Part shown: one piece after another, positions 6,943 to 15,301 of the stretch
Layout: every line of letters begins with the position of its first letter
How positions within the stretch are numbered: the first letter of the stretch is position 1
Assembly (NCBI RefSeq): GCF_019733395.1
Contig: NZ_JAIHOO010000001.1
Span: 4,092,501-4,156,500, forward strand
DNA length: 64,000 nucleotides
From: Lysobacter sp. BMK333-48F3
Lineage (GTDB): Bacteria; Pseudomonadota; Gammaproteobacteria; Xanthomonadales; Xanthomonadaceae
Reading direction: 5' to 3'
Translations under genes and position numbers: made by a program
The notes under the pieces: generated by a model
The model's database searches: none
The model's input: the letters and a program-made list of their open reading frames with translations, nothing else
What the model was told of the DNA's origin: nothing

Positions 6943-8553
6943 TCAGCCGCCGACTTCGATCGGTTTACCTTCCACCACCAACTCGTAGATGGTCTTGGTG
7001 ATTTCCGAGCCGGCCATGTAGCCGAACGCGCCGGTCGCGAGCGTGCCGACGCCGTACGCGGCCCAGCCCCACGGGCCGGTGGTGTTGACCGGCGCGGCGA
7101 CGGTCGCGAATGCGCCGCCGGCGGCGGCCGCGCCGGCCCAGCCGCCGGCTACTTCGACCACGGTCTTGACCTTGTCCTCGGCGGTGTAGATCCGGTACGC
7201 GTCGGCGGCCACGCCGACCACGATCAGCACCCGTCCGCCGACCCGGAACGCGCCTTCGACCTTGCCGGCCCAGCCCTCGCGCGCGGCCAGGTCGTTGGCC
7301 GACTTGAGCACCTCCGGATCGGCCTTCACGCCGTGGTTCTTGATCACGTCGACCAGACCTTGCGCGCCGCCCTGGACGCGTACGTTCTCGGGGCGGCTGG
7401 TCAGGGTGAACTCGCCGTTGGCCGAGCGCGAGAACATGCTGTCCTGCAGGCTGACCTTGCCGACGCCGCTCTCGGACTTGGCCACGGTCTCGCCGACTTC
7501 GGTCCACATCTGCCGCTCGGCCATCTTGCTGGCGCTGCGGTCGATGGCGTGCTGGTTGCGCTTGGACAGGGGGTCGTCGGGGCCCTTGCCGGCCTTCTCG
7601 CGCACCTGCTGCTCGACCGCTTCGGCGGCGGCGGCGTACTTGCGGTCGTAGATCTCCAGCAGTTCGCGCTCGCCGAACTGCAGCGGCGGCTTGCCGCTGG
7701 TGTTGGCGACTTCCACCGGCACCACCACGCTCTTGTCGCCGCCTACGCCGACGTGCGGATTGCCTTCGGTGACGAACCACGACACCGGGCCGACCTGGCC
7801 CAGTTCGGGACGGAACGGCGGCTTGCCTTCGGAGATGTTGCGCAGCATTTCGGCGGCGACTTCCGGCGTGACTGCGCCGTTGCCGGGCGCGCCGGCGCGG
7901 CTGCCGTCGGGCATGAACGGAATGCCGGCGGCGGCGCCGGTCGGCGCGTTCGGATCCAGGCCGGCGCGGTCTTGCGCGGCCAGCAGCTTAAGCAGGCCCG
8001 ACTGCGCCGAGGTCGGCGCCAGTTCGATCTTGCCGTCGCGGGCGGCCGACAAATCGATGGCCGGGCCCTGTTTTTGCGGATCGCTGGACGGGGCGTGCAG
8101 GGTGCCGTCGTCCAGCGCCGGCGCGCGGCGCGCGAACTCGGCGGCGGCCTGCGGCGACAGCCCGGCGTCGGCGGCCATCTGCTGGTAGCCCTTGTCGAGC
8201 ACGCTACGCGCGCTGTCGCCGGGGGCGACCTCGACGGCGACGCCGTGCTGGGTGCCGATCGGCTTGGCCTGATCCAGGCGCTGCACGGTCTGTACCGCAC
8301 TGGTCAGGGCGATCTGATCCATCGGCAGCAGGCGCGAGCCGACCGCGTCCTGCAGCTGCTGGCCCTGATCGGGATGCTGGCGCGCGTAGTCGGCGATCGC
8401 GTAGGCCATGCCTTCCACATCGGTGTGGCCGCAGTACTGGTGGTCCGTGACGATGCGGTTGGCTTCGGCCAGCACCGCAGCGTCGTAGCTGGAGCCGGTG
8501 GTGGGCAGCAGGAAGATCGGCGGAGGCGCGACGGGACGGGTGGGGTCGGTCAT
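6943..8553 (-). CDS. Large hypothetical protein with glycine-zipper C-terminus, toxin/effector-like
   Basis: 536 aa. The N-terminal about 120 residues include a DHQYCGHTDVEGMAYAIADYA segment; the middle is Pro/Gly/Ala-rich and disordered. The last about 90 residues (GGRVLIVVGVAADAYRIYTA, then GGWAGAAAAGGAFATVAAP and GWAAYGVGTLATGAFGYMAG) form a glycine-zipper, potentially membrane-inserting region seen at the ends of many contact-dependent or type-VI-type toxins. There is no signal peptide and no recognisable XVIPCD type-IV secretion tail, so any export route is unknown. A small cytosolic protein follows immediately, which would suit a toxin/immunity pair. ATG 8553 has a poor ribosome site. 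Antibacterial function is a hypothesis. Confidence 0.6.
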   Translation of the reverse strand: MTDPTRPVAPPPIFLLPTTGSSYDAAVLAEANRIVTDHQYCGHTDVEGMAYAIADYARQHPDQGQQLQDAVGSRLLPMDQIALTSAVQTVQRLDQAKPIGTQHGVAVEVAPGDSARSVLDKGYQQMAADAGLSPQAAAEFARRAPALDDGTLHAPSSDPQKQGPAIDLSAARDGKIELAPTSAQSGLLKLLAAQDRAGLDPNAPTGAAAGIPFMPDGSRAGAPGNGAVTPEVAAEMLRNISEGKPPFRPELGQVGPVSWFVTEGNPHVGVGGDKSVVVPVEVANTSGKPPLQFGERELLEIYDRKYAAAAEAVEQQVREKAGKGPDDPLSKRNQHAIDRSASKMAERQMWTEVGETVAKSESGVGKVSLQDSMFSRSANGEFTLTSRPENVRVQGGAQGLVDVIKNHGVKADPEVLKSANDLAAREGWAGKVEGAFRVGGRVLIVVGVAADAYRIYTAEDKVKTVVEVAGGWAGAAAAGGAFATVAAPVNTTGPWGWAAYGVGTLATGAFGYMAGSEITKTIYELVVEGKPIEVGG

Positions 8554-8857
8554 GGACGAACGCAGGCGCGAGTGGGGTTTGGCAGAAACCTTAATAGGGG
8601 ATTGGACGCGCGCAAGCTAGGAACGACCCTAGCGCCGCGGCGACGCCTGCGCGGCCGCGGCTTCGCGCCCAGCCGCGGTCGCGGCTCGGCGCTTTTCACT
8701 GTGACGGCGATCACGTCGATGCGTGGCAAATGATACGGCGCCGTGCTTGCGCGGCTGCCGAATAAGGTCGCGACCTGGCTTGGCTTGGCAGCGGTGAGAC
8801 GGCTGGGCTACACCGGCGAGACATCTTGAATGAAAGGCGCTCTGACCCCGTTTCCGC
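8554..8857. other. Intergenic region with second GGGGTCAGAG repeat
   Basis: About 300 bases upstream of the toxin-like gene. It carries its presumed promoter and, at 8834-8853, the inverted copy of the repeat at 6115. The stretch 8630-8700 is very G+C-rich with CGCGGC runs. No gene seen. Confidence 0.5.
8832..8855 (-). repeat. GGGGTCAGAG-type interspersed repeat, copy 2 (inverted)
   Basis: The complement reads ACGGGGTCAGAGCGCCTTTC. It shares the GGGGTCAGAG core and the CTTTC end with copy 1 at 6115-6136, in opposite orientation. The pair brackets the toxin-like gene and its partner. Confidence 0.6.
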
Positions 8858-9535
8858 CTACCGGGAACTATTCGTCGCCTGCACGGCTTCGGAGTCAGGA
8901 GCCGCGATGAGTTCCCCCGGCACCTGCGTGTCCCCGCCCATGGGCGACGTCGGCGGCTGCGGCGGTAACGGAGGCAGCGGCTGCTCTATGTGCTCGGGTA
9001 TTGGATGAGGGCGCGGAAGGATCCGATCGATGACGACGCTGGCGATCTGCTTTCCATCGACGTCGTGGCCGATGATGATCTTGTTCCGGCCTTCCTGCTG
9101 CGACCATGCGACGCCCAGCTTGTGCGAACCCACCAGCTCTGGCTGGCTATGCGGCCAGAACCTCTTGGCGAACTCGGAGGCCAATGGCCCCGGCTCGGCC
9201 AGTTCGGCGATGAGCAGGCACTCGTCCGGGTAGTAGTCGAGGCAACGCAACTCGACCGCTCTCAAGGGGCGCCCTGCCAACGTGCCGCTCTGGGCTTCGA
9301 ACGATGTGGACGCACCGTTGTCGCTGGTCTTGATCAGGCGCGTCGACAGCGCTTTGCCGACGTTTGCGGCGTTCCAATGCTCGATGGCCGTCAGGGCGTC
9401 GACCCCGCGCTTGAACGTTTCCATCTCGCCTGCCGGGCGCGCGTCGTCGCACCCGCCCAGCCAGAGGGCGAGGCCCACGATCAATGAGCCTCTCAGGCGC
9501 GCAGCGGCGACGGACGGTGTAGCGATGCGGGTCAT
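8858..9535 (-). CDS. Putative outer-membrane lipoprotein, unknown function
   Basis: 225 aa from ATG 9535, chosen because AAGGAG precedes it at ideal spacing and because a lipoprotein signal follows at once (SLIVGLALWLGGCDDARP; lipobox LGGC, mature Cys after about 29 residues). The residue after the Cys is Asp, which by the +2 rule would favour inner-membrane retention if that rule holds here. The mature part contains a globular region with a Cys pair (RCLDYYPDECLLIAEL) and ends in a Pro-rich tail (EQPLPPLPPQPPTSPMGG). No family recognised. The frame is open further upstream, but that part lacks coding character. Confidence 0.72.
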   Translation of the reverse strand: MTRIATPSVAAARLRGSLIVGLALWLGGCDDARPAGEMETFKRGVDALTAIEHWNAANVGKALSTRLIKTSDNGASTSFEAQSGTLAGRPLRAVELRCLDYYPDECLLIAELAEPGPLASEFAKRFWPHSQPELVGSHKLGVAWSQQEGRNKIIIGHDVDGKQIASVVIDRILPRPHPIPEHIEQPLPPLPPQPPTSPMGGDTQVPGELIAAPDSEAVQATNSSR

Positions 9536-9731
9536 GACAGCTCCTTGTCGGCCCGGGAACGGATTCGCCAATCTATCCGCGGTTCGACTGCCCCAGCAAC
9601 CCAGCGCGGGGCGCCTGAGCGAAAGCTGGCTGGCTCGGGCGCCTGGAACAAGCTGGTCAGGATCAGCAGCAGGCAGAACAGCGCGATTGCGATTGCGTGC
9701 AAGCAGCCCGGCTTTGCGCCAGGCCGGCCGC

Positions 9732-9986
9732 TCAGTTCCCCGCAGGCGGCTCGGCCAGCAGTGCCGAGCAGCGTCGGCAGGCATCGCGCACCCGGCGCAG
9801 ATTGTCGCGCACGGCCGGGTCGTCGGCGGCGCCGGCCTCGACCAGGCCGCTCGCGGCGGCGCTGGCCATGGTCACGGTGTTGATCTCGTTGCGTAGCCGG
9901 TGCAGCCAGTGCGCGAACTCGGCCGGGTCCGGTCCGGGCCCGTGCTGTGCGTCCGAACCCGGCTTGGGCGCGGCCTCAGACGTCAT
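9732..9986 (-). CDS. Mini histidine-phosphotransfer/DHp-like protein
   Basis: 84 aa. The core HWLHRLRNEINTVTMASAAA resembles the H-box helix of sensor kinases (H..RNE/N), and a second helix (DNLRRVRDACRRCSALLA) could complete a DHp hairpin; there is no ATP-binding domain. It overlaps the end of the sigma-54 response-regulator gene by 11 bases on the same strand, so the two are co-translated. The obvious proposal is a phosphorelay partner, sink or phosphatase for the REC domain next door. H29 would be the phospho-acceptor. Family assignment is tentative. Confidence 0.6.
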   Translation of the reverse strand: MTSEAAPKPGSDAQHGPGPDPAEFAHWLHRLRNEINTVTMASAAASGLVEAGAADDPAVRDNLRRVRDACRRCSALLAEPPAGN

Positions 9987-11322
9987 GGCCGTTCTCGCGC
10001 AGGCGCGCCAACTGGTTGTGGATGGTGCGTACGCTGACCCCCAGCGACTGGGCGGTGCGGGTGCGGTCGCCGTCGCAGTGGGCCAGGGTCTTGAGTAGCA
10101 TTTCCTGTTCGACCTGGGCGTAGGTCATGCCGACCGAGAACGAGACCTGGGTGGCGTCGTGGTGCACCGGTGCCAGCTTTCGGAACCCCGGCGCGATCCG
10201 GATCTCGTCGTCTTCGGCGGTCAGGAAGGCGCGCTGCACCGCGCTGCGCAACTCGCGCACGTTGCCGGGCCAGTTGTGCCGCAGCAGCACCCGGTCGGTG
10301 CCGGCGGCGAAGCGTTTGCGGGTGCCGTAGCGGGCGTTGAGGCGTTCGAGGAAATTGTCCGCGATCAGCAGGGTGTCCTCGCCGCGGCTGCGCAGCGGCG
10401 GCAGGTCCAGGGCGATGTCGGCCAGGCGGTAGAACAGGTCCTCGCGCAAAAGGCCTTCCTCGACGCTGCCTTGCGGGTCGCGATTGGTCGCGGCGACCAC
10501 GCGTACGTCGATCTCGACCGCCTCGCTGCCACCGACCCGGGTCACCGTGCCGGTTTCGAGCACGCGCAGCAGATAGACCTGCAGCGCCGGCGGCATCTCG
10601 GTAATTTCGTCGAGAAACAAGGTGCCGCGGTTGGCCTGCTCGAAATAGCCGCTATGGCGCGCGGCGGCGCCGGTGAAGCTGCCGCGTTCGTGGCCGAACA
10701 GATGGCTGGCGAGCAAGTCGGGCGCGATCGCGCCGCAATTGACCGGGACGAAGGCGCCGCTGCGGCCGCTGAACTCGTGGATCGCGCGCGCGACCAGTTC
10801 CTTGCCGGTGCCGCTTTCGCCGCTGACCAGCACGGTGGCCTCGGAGGGGGCGATCCGCTCCAGGCTGTCGACCAGCCGGCGCATCGCCGGCGACTGGCCG
10901 ATCATGCCGCCGCGGGCTTCCTCGCGCGGCTGCGGCGGGCGGGCGCGCGCGGCGGCGTGTGCGAGCAGGGTGGAGAACTGCTCCGGACACAGGGGTTTGA
11001 CCAGATAGTCCACCACCGGCAGCGACACCGCGCGCGCCGCGCTCTCCACCGAGGGCTGGCCGGTGACGATGGCGATCTGGCCGTGTTCGGGCAGGTCGAT
11101 GTCGTCGAGCAGGTCGAAGCCGTTGCCGTCCGGCAAGTCCAGGTCGAGCAGCAGCAGATCCACCGCCGGCAGGCGGGCGAAACCGCGCGACTGTTCCAGC
11201 GAGTGCGCCATGTAGGGAATGAACCCGCGCGCCCGGGCGAAGTCGGCGGCGGCGGAGGCGAAATCGTGATCGTCGTCGACGATCAACACGGTGGGGCTGG
11301 GGGCGGATGCGTTTGCGGCCAC
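9976..11322 (-). CDS. Sigma-54-dependent response regulator (REC-AAA+-Fis HTH)
   Basis: 448 aa from GTG 11322 (VAANASAP..TVLIVDDD); the frame is open further upstream but that stretch is not protein-like, and another in-frame GTG lies ten codons earlier. The REC domain spans about residues 10-125, with the acidic VDDD and phospho-Asp near residue 60 (LLLDLDLPDG). The AAA+ domain has Walker A GESGTGKE (about 168-175), a GSFTGA loop (about 214-219) that contacts sigma-54, and arginine-finger and GNVRE motifs. The C-terminal Fis-type HTH ends TRTAQSLGVSVRTIHNQLAR. It activates -24/-12 promoters. A near-perfect one lies in the divergent intergenic region in front of the 11751 operon, its likely target. 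Confidence 0.9.
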   Translation of the reverse strand: MAANASAPSPTVLIVDDDHDFASAAADFARARGFIPYMAHSLEQSRGFARLPAVDLLLLDLDLPDGNGFDLLDDIDLPEHGQIAIVTGQPSVESAARAVSLPVVDYLVKPLCPEQFSTLLAHAAARARPPQPREEARGGMIGQSPAMRRLVDSLERIAPSEATVLVSGESGTGKELVARAIHEFSGRSGAFVPVNCGAIAPDLLASHLFGHERGSFTGAAARHSGYFEQANRGTLFLDEITEMPPALQVYLLRVLETGTVTRVGGSEAVEIDVRVVAATNRDPQGSVEEGLLREDLFYRLADIALDLPPLRSRGEDTLLIADNFLERLNARYGTRKRFAAGTDRVLLRHNWPGNVRELRSAVQRAFLTAEDDEIRIAPGFRKLAPVHHDATQVSFSVGMTYAQVEQEMLLKTLAHCDGDRTRTAQSLGVSVRTIHNQLARLRENGHDV

Positions 11323-11654
11323 GTCCAGTCGTCCGTTATCCGGGGGTCTCACGCTAGCTGAGCGCGAGTTAACGAGGCGTTGGCGGAAAATGATTCCGAC
11401 GTGATGAAAGAGTTGCTGCAACCGGGCGCCTGCGTCGCGACGGCCGCGCCGCACGCGCGGCGAAGTGAATTCGAGCACGTGTTTAGCGGGGATTCGTTCA
11501 TCGATCGAAGGCAGGCGCAGTCAGTTTCGTCGATGCGCGCAGCGGCTGCGGCGAGCCTGGCCGCCTGCGCTCGCATCGGTCCTTTCTGAAGCATTCAGCC
11601 CCGCACCGCGACCGGCGTCGCCGATCGCGGGCGGTGCGCTGCTGCGCAATCGGC
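11323..11654. other. Divergent intergenic region upstream of sigma-54 promoter
   Basis: Space between the sigma-54 regulator and the -24 element. It should contain the regulator's own promoter and upstream activator sites. Apart from short GAATTC/CGATCG palindromes (near 11466 and 11500) nothing is conclusive, and no gene is supported. Confidence 0.4.
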
Positions 11655-11669
11655 TGGCACGGGAGTTGC
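11655..11669 (+). promoter_or_regulatory. Sigma-54 (-24/-12) promoter
   Basis: TGGCACG-GGAG-TTGC, identical to the RpoN consensus TGGCACG-N4-TTGC with the GG and GC doublets correctly spaced. Transcription should start near 11681, about 70 bases before the ATG at 11751. The divergent gene encodes a sigma-54 activator, so a self-contained regulatory pair is likely. Activator-binding sites should lie between 11350 and 11600; none is obvious by eye. Confidence 0.82.
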
Positions 11670-11750
11670 GTCATCGCTGGTAGGCGACACGGCCATGCGC
11701 TATCGACACGGTCTTCGTCGCCGTCATCCATCCATCACCAGGAGACGCAC

Positions 11751-12218
11751 ATGGCTTACTCGGCACACCGCGCTTTTCCGGCTCCGTTCGCTTCCGTTTC
11801 CTCCGCGGGTCAGGGCCGCGCTGGCGCGCGAGTGCAGCCGTCATGGTCGTCGGACTATGCGATCGCCGTTGCCACGCATGCGCCGCAGGTTTCCGGCGAA
11901 GCGGCTGCGGACGGCGGCCCCGCGTCGATGCAGTCGCTGGACGTCGTCGACATGGAGTCCGAACTGAGCTACTGGCGCAGCCATTACCGCGGCCTCACCC
12001 ATTGCGAAGGCCTGCGCTACAGCGACCACGAACCGGCGCTCAAGCTCGGCCTGGACGCCTACATGCGCAGCCACGGCCGCTCGATCGACGAGATGGAGCG
12101 GGAGCTGCGCGACGGCTACCGCCGCACTCGCGGCGGCGCGCGCCTGGACTGGGACCAGGCCCGCGTCGTGGTCGAGGCGGCGTGGCATCGATTGAACAAC
12201 CGGGGCGGCGCCGGATGA
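11751..12218 (+). CDS. Conserved hypothetical protein, first gene of sigma-54 operon
   Basis: 155 aa from ATG 11751 with GGAG six bases upstream. The first about 60 residues are low-complexity. The C-terminal about 80 form an acidic/aromatic helical domain (MESELSYWRSHYRGLTHCEG, DAYMRSHGRSIDEMERELRD, RLDWDQARVVVEAAWHRLN) resembling small conserved proteins I associate with stress islands, without a known activity. Its stop overlaps the next start (ATGA), so the operon is translationally coupled. It lies directly behind the sigma-54 promoter. Confidence 0.8.
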   Translation: MAYSAHRAFPAPFASVSSAGQGRAGARVQPSWSSDYAIAVATHAPQVSGEAAADGGPASMQSLDVVDMESELSYWRSHYRGLTHCEGLRYSDHEPALKLGLDAYMRSHGRSIDEMERELRDGYRRTRGGARLDWDQARVVVEAAWHRLNNRGGAG

Positions 12219-12712
12219 AGTGGCATGAGGCGTTCGAGCGCGGCGCCAAGGCCGCCGCGCGCTTCACCGGCCACCCGCTGTGCTTCTGCCTGGCGGTCGG
12301 CGTGGTCGTGCTGTGGCTGCTCAGCGGGCCGGTGTTCGGCTTCAGCGACACCTGGCAGTTGATCATCAATACCGGCACGACCATCGTGACCTTCCTGATG
12401 GTGTTCCTGATCCAGAACTCGCAGAACCGCGACGCCGCCGCGGTGCAGATCAAGCTCGACGAACTGATCCGCGCCACGCTGAAGGCCGAGAACGCCTTGC
12501 TCGACCTGGAAGAGCTGGACGAGGACACGCTGGAGCGGTTCCGCCGGCGCTACGAAGCGCTGGCGCAGAAAGCCCGGGCCCGCAGCGGCCGCAGCCAGCG
12601 CGACTGTCCCGCCGATGCCGACGACGCCGATGAGGCCGACGACAGCGGTTCCGCACCGGCGCGCGACATGGCTCCACCACGAGTTTCCCCACCACGAGGC
12701 GATACGACATGA
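12215..12712 (+). CDS. Low-affinity iron permease family membrane protein
   Basis: 165 aa. Two transmembrane segments (HPLCFCLAVGVVVLWLLSG and TWQLIINTGTTIVTFLMVF), then the family motif FLIQNSQNRDAAAVQIKLDE and a cytoplasmic helix LIRATLKAENALLDLEELDE, give the short bacterial version of the low-affinity iron/ammonium permease-like (FET4-related) family. Iron transport is not established for bacterial members; many sit in stress regions. The C-terminus is an acidic, Pro-rich tail. Start and stop both overlap neighbouring genes by ATGA, so its level is tied to both. Confidence 0.85.
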   Translation: MKWHEAFERGAKAAARFTGHPLCFCLAVGVVVLWLLSGPVFGFSDTWQLIINTGTTIVTFLMVFLIQNSQNRDAAAVQIKLDELIRATLKAENALLDLEELDEDTLERFRRRYEALAQKARARSGRSQRDCPADADDADEADDSGSAPARDMAPPRVSPPRGDTT

Positions 12713-13317
12713 AGAAGACCCAACCCGAAGCCGCGCAGGTGCGCGAGTTGCTGTTCCAGGCCCTGCAGACCGAGCAGGGCGGGGTGAAGATCTACGAAGC
12801 CGCGGTCGACAGCGCGATCAACGACGACCTGCGCAAGGAGTGGAAAGGCTACCTGGACGAAACCCGAACCCACGTGCGGGTGCTGCTGAACGTGTTCAAG
12901 GAACTCGGCCTGGACCCGGAACAGACCACGCCGGGGCGCGAGGTAGTCGGCCATATCGGCGAGTCGCTGGTCGCGGCGATCCGCAAGGCGCAACAGGCCG
13001 GCGATCCGGCGGCGGCGCAGCTGGTCGCGGCCGAATGCGTGGTCCTGGCCGAAACCAAGGACCATATGAACTGGGAACTGATCGGTCATCTGGTCGAGCA
13101 CGCCAAGGGCGACGGCCTGGAGGTGCTGAAGACCGCGTTCGAAGCGGTCGAGTCCGACGAGGACCATCATCTCTACCACACCAAGGGCTGGGCGCGGGAA
13201 CTGTGGATCGAGTCGCTGGGCCTGCCTGCGGTGCTGCCGCCGCCGGAAGAGGTCAAGCAAGTCGAGACCGCGATCGGCGCTGCGCGCGCCGAACAGGCCC
13301 GTTCGCGGATGCTGTGA
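12709..13317 (+). CDS. Ferritin-like four-helix protein
   Basis: 202 aa, all-helical and acidic. Repeated Glu/His helices (LLFQALQTEQGGVKIYEAAV, KGYLDETRTHVRVLLNVFKE, AAECVVLAETKDHMNWELIG, AFEAVESDEDHHLYHTKGW) fit the ferritin-like superfamily with a possible di-metal site formed by E and H residues in helices 2-4. Probable role: iron handling or damage protection under stress, in keeping with the iron-permease-like gene whose stop overlaps this ATG. I cannot place it in a named subfamily. It is the last gene of the sigma-54 operon. Confidence 0.72.
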   Translation: MKKTQPEAAQVRELLFQALQTEQGGVKIYEAAVDSAINDDLRKEWKGYLDETRTHVRVLLNVFKELGLDPEQTTPGREVVGHIGESLVAAIRKAQQAGDPAAAQLVAAECVVLAETKDHMNWELIGHLVEHAKGDGLEVLKTAFEAVESDEDHHLYHTKGWARELWIESLGLPAVLPPPEEVKQVETAIGAARAEQARSRML

Positions 13318-13525
13318 ACGCGGCGCATGCCTGCGTCGTTCGGCGGACCCGCGATGCCGGTGCGCGGGTTTCCTGCACGGCGCGATCCGGCCGCGCGCAG
13401 CGCCGTCGCCGCATGCGCGGGCCGGCGCCGGGTAAACGCGATGCGGCCCTCGTTCACCCGTCTTGGACGGTCGCGGTCGCACAGTTGGAAGCTCCGCTTC
13501 CCGTCACGCATTGCGAGGTGCCGCC

Positions 13526-14449
13526 ATGGCCCGCCCGATCTGGACCGGAACCCTGTCGTTCGGCCTGCTCAACATCCCGGTCAAGCTGATGACCGGCGAG
13601 CGCCGGGTCGACCTGCATTTCCGCATGCTCGACAGCCGCAATAAGGCGCCGATCCGCTACGAGCGGGTCAATGAGGAGACCGGCGAGGAAGTGCCGTGGA
13701 AGGAGATCGTCAAGGCCTTCGAGTACGACAAGGGCAATTACGTGGTGATCGAGGAGGCCGACATCGCCGCGGCGGCGCCGGACCACAAGGAAACCGTCGA
13801 TATCGACACCTTCGTCGACGCCGCCGCGATCGGGCCGCAGTTCTACGACAAGCCCTACGTGCTCGAGCCGGGCAAGAAGGCGGAGAAGGGCTATGTGCTG
13901 CTGCGCGAAGTGCTGCAGCGCACCGGCAAGGTCGGGGTGGGGCGGGTGGTGATCCGCACCCGCGAGTACCTGGCCGCGGTGATGCCGCACGAGGACGCGC
14001 TGCTGCTGATGATCCTGCGCTACGCCCAGGAGATCGTCGACCCGGCCGACTACAAACTGCCCGAGGGCGGGCTGGCGAAGTGGAAGATCTCCTCGCGCGA
14101 GGTCGACATGGCCCAGCAGCTGATCGACTCGATGAGCAGCGGCTGGAAGCCGGAGCAGTACAAGGACGACTTCCGCCAGCGCCTGCACAAGGTGATCGAA
14201 CAGCGGGTCAAGTCCAAGCAGGTGGTGCGCGGCAAGGTCAGCGACGAGAGCAAGTTGCCGGAGAACGCGGCCACCAACGTGATCGACTTCGCCGAGCTGC
14301 TCAAGCGCAGCCTGGCCAAGAAGGGCGGGCGCGGCGCCGCCGAGCCGGCCAAGAAGAGCGCCAGGAAAGCGGCCAAGAAGACCGCGACCAAGGCGGCCAA
14401 GAAGGGCGCCCGCAAGGTCGCCCGCAAGAGCGCGCGCAAGTCGGCCTGA
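13526..14449 (+). CDS. ku: Ku protein (bacterial non-homologous end joining)
   Basis: 307 aa from ATG 13526 (GAGGTG upstream). It begins MARPIWTGTLSFGLLNIPVK, the invariant start of bacterial Ku, followed by the ring-forming core with KAFEYDKGNYVVIEEADI and TREYLAAVMPHEDALLLMIL and the dimerisation region near DMAQQLIDSM. Residues after about 265 form a Lys/Ala/Arg-rich tail (KKSARKAAKK and repeats) that binds DNA non-specifically. Ku homodimers ring broken ends and recruit ligase LigD; no ligD lies in this window. The surrounding genes (ferritin-like, MgtC, BON) suggest a stress-survival context. Confidence 0.95.
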   Translation: MARPIWTGTLSFGLLNIPVKLMTGERRVDLHFRMLDSRNKAPIRYERVNEETGEEVPWKEIVKAFEYDKGNYVVIEEADIAAAAPDHKETVDIDTFVDAAAIGPQFYDKPYVLEPGKKAEKGYVLLREVLQRTGKVGVGRVVIRTREYLAAVMPHEDALLLMILRYAQEIVDPADYKLPEGGLAKWKISSREVDMAQQLIDSMSSGWKPEQYKDDFRQRLHKVIEQRVKSKQVVRGKVSDESKLPENAATNVIDFAELLKRSLAKKGGRGAAEPAKKSARKAAKKTATKAAKKGARKVARKSARKSA

Positions 14450-14508
14450 GGCGCTGCGTGGGACGCTGGCGCAATCGCCGCTGCGACCGCCGCTTCCGAT
14501 GCGGCTAA

Positions 14509-14533
14509 GGCTTTGCCGGAAGCCGGCAAAGCC
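14509..14533. terminator. Bidirectional terminator-like hairpin between ku and mgtC-type genes
   Basis: GGCTTTGCCGG (14509-14519) pairs perfectly with CCGGCAAAGCC (14523-14533) over 11 bp with an AAG loop. It lies between convergent genes. No strong T-run follows on either strand, so termination efficiency is uncertain. Confidence 0.6.
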
Positions 14534-14554
14534 TGCCTGGTGCTTGAGCGCGGC

Positions 14555-15097
14555 TTAGCGCGGCGGCCCGCGCCGGTCGCGGTCGCGCCCGGCGCGCTCT
14601 CCATGCACGCGATCCTCGTGCTCGCCGTCGTCGCGATGCGGCGGGGACTTGCTGCCGATCTTGCGTTCGACCACGTTCAACAGAGTCAGCACGCCCAGGG
14701 TCAGCGCGGTCGCGGCCAGCGCCAGCACGTAGTAGTGCAGGCCAGTGCAGGCGCCGATCACCGCGACCATCAACAGCGAGGCGGCGGTGGTGATGCCGGC
14801 CACGGCCGGGCCGCTGCGGCGGGCGAAGATGGTGCCGGCGCCGATGAAGGACACGCCGGCCACGACCGCTTCGACCAGGCGCAGCGGGTCGATGTTGACC
14901 AGGAACGGCAGCCGGAACCGCGGGTCGGCCGCGACCAGTTGGCCCAGGCCGACCAGCAGCGCCGAGGCGCCGGCGACCAGCATATGGGTGCGGAAGCCGG
15001 CCGGCCGGTTCTTGAATTCGCGCTCCAGGCCGATCGCGCCGCCGAGCAGCATGGCGTAGGCGGTGCCGGCGACGACCCAGAGTTGTTCGGTCTGCAT
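14555..15097 (-). CDS. MgtC/SapB family membrane protein
   Basis: 180 aa. It has the family core with four to five transmembrane helices: AMLLGGAIGLEREFKNRPAG (the conserved GLEREF.N..AG motif), HMLVAGASALLVGLGQLV, VVAGVSFIGAGTIFARR and VAGITTAASLLMVAVIGACT. The C-terminal cytosolic tail is charged (RDRDRRG) and lacks the ACT-like domain of long MgtC. The family aids survival at low magnesium or acid and inside host cells, acting in the inner membrane, probably by modulating transport rather than carrying Mg2+ itself. Confidence 0.9.
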   Translation of the reverse strand: MQTEQLWVVAGTAYAMLLGGAIGLEREFKNRPAGFRTHMLVAGASALLVGLGQLVAADPRFRLPFLVNIDPLRLVEAVVAGVSFIGAGTIFARRSGPAVAGITTAASLLMVAVIGACTGLHYYVLALAATALTLGVLTLLNVVERKIGSKSPPHRDDGEHEDRVHGERAGRDRDRRGPPR

Positions 15098-15301
15098 GAA
15101 CGGCCTCCGTTGTCCGGCGCCGCAACGGCCGCGACGCCGACCGATAGATAGCGGCCGCCGCGTGAGCCGGTCGTGACCGCAGGCGCATACGCCATCGTGA
15201 CGGCGCCTAGACGTAGCCCATACCTATCCCTAACGCCGCGCTGCTGCCGGGTTAACTGCGCCGCGGGTAGCGTCGAATCGAACCAGCAACGGGAGCCAGC
15301 C

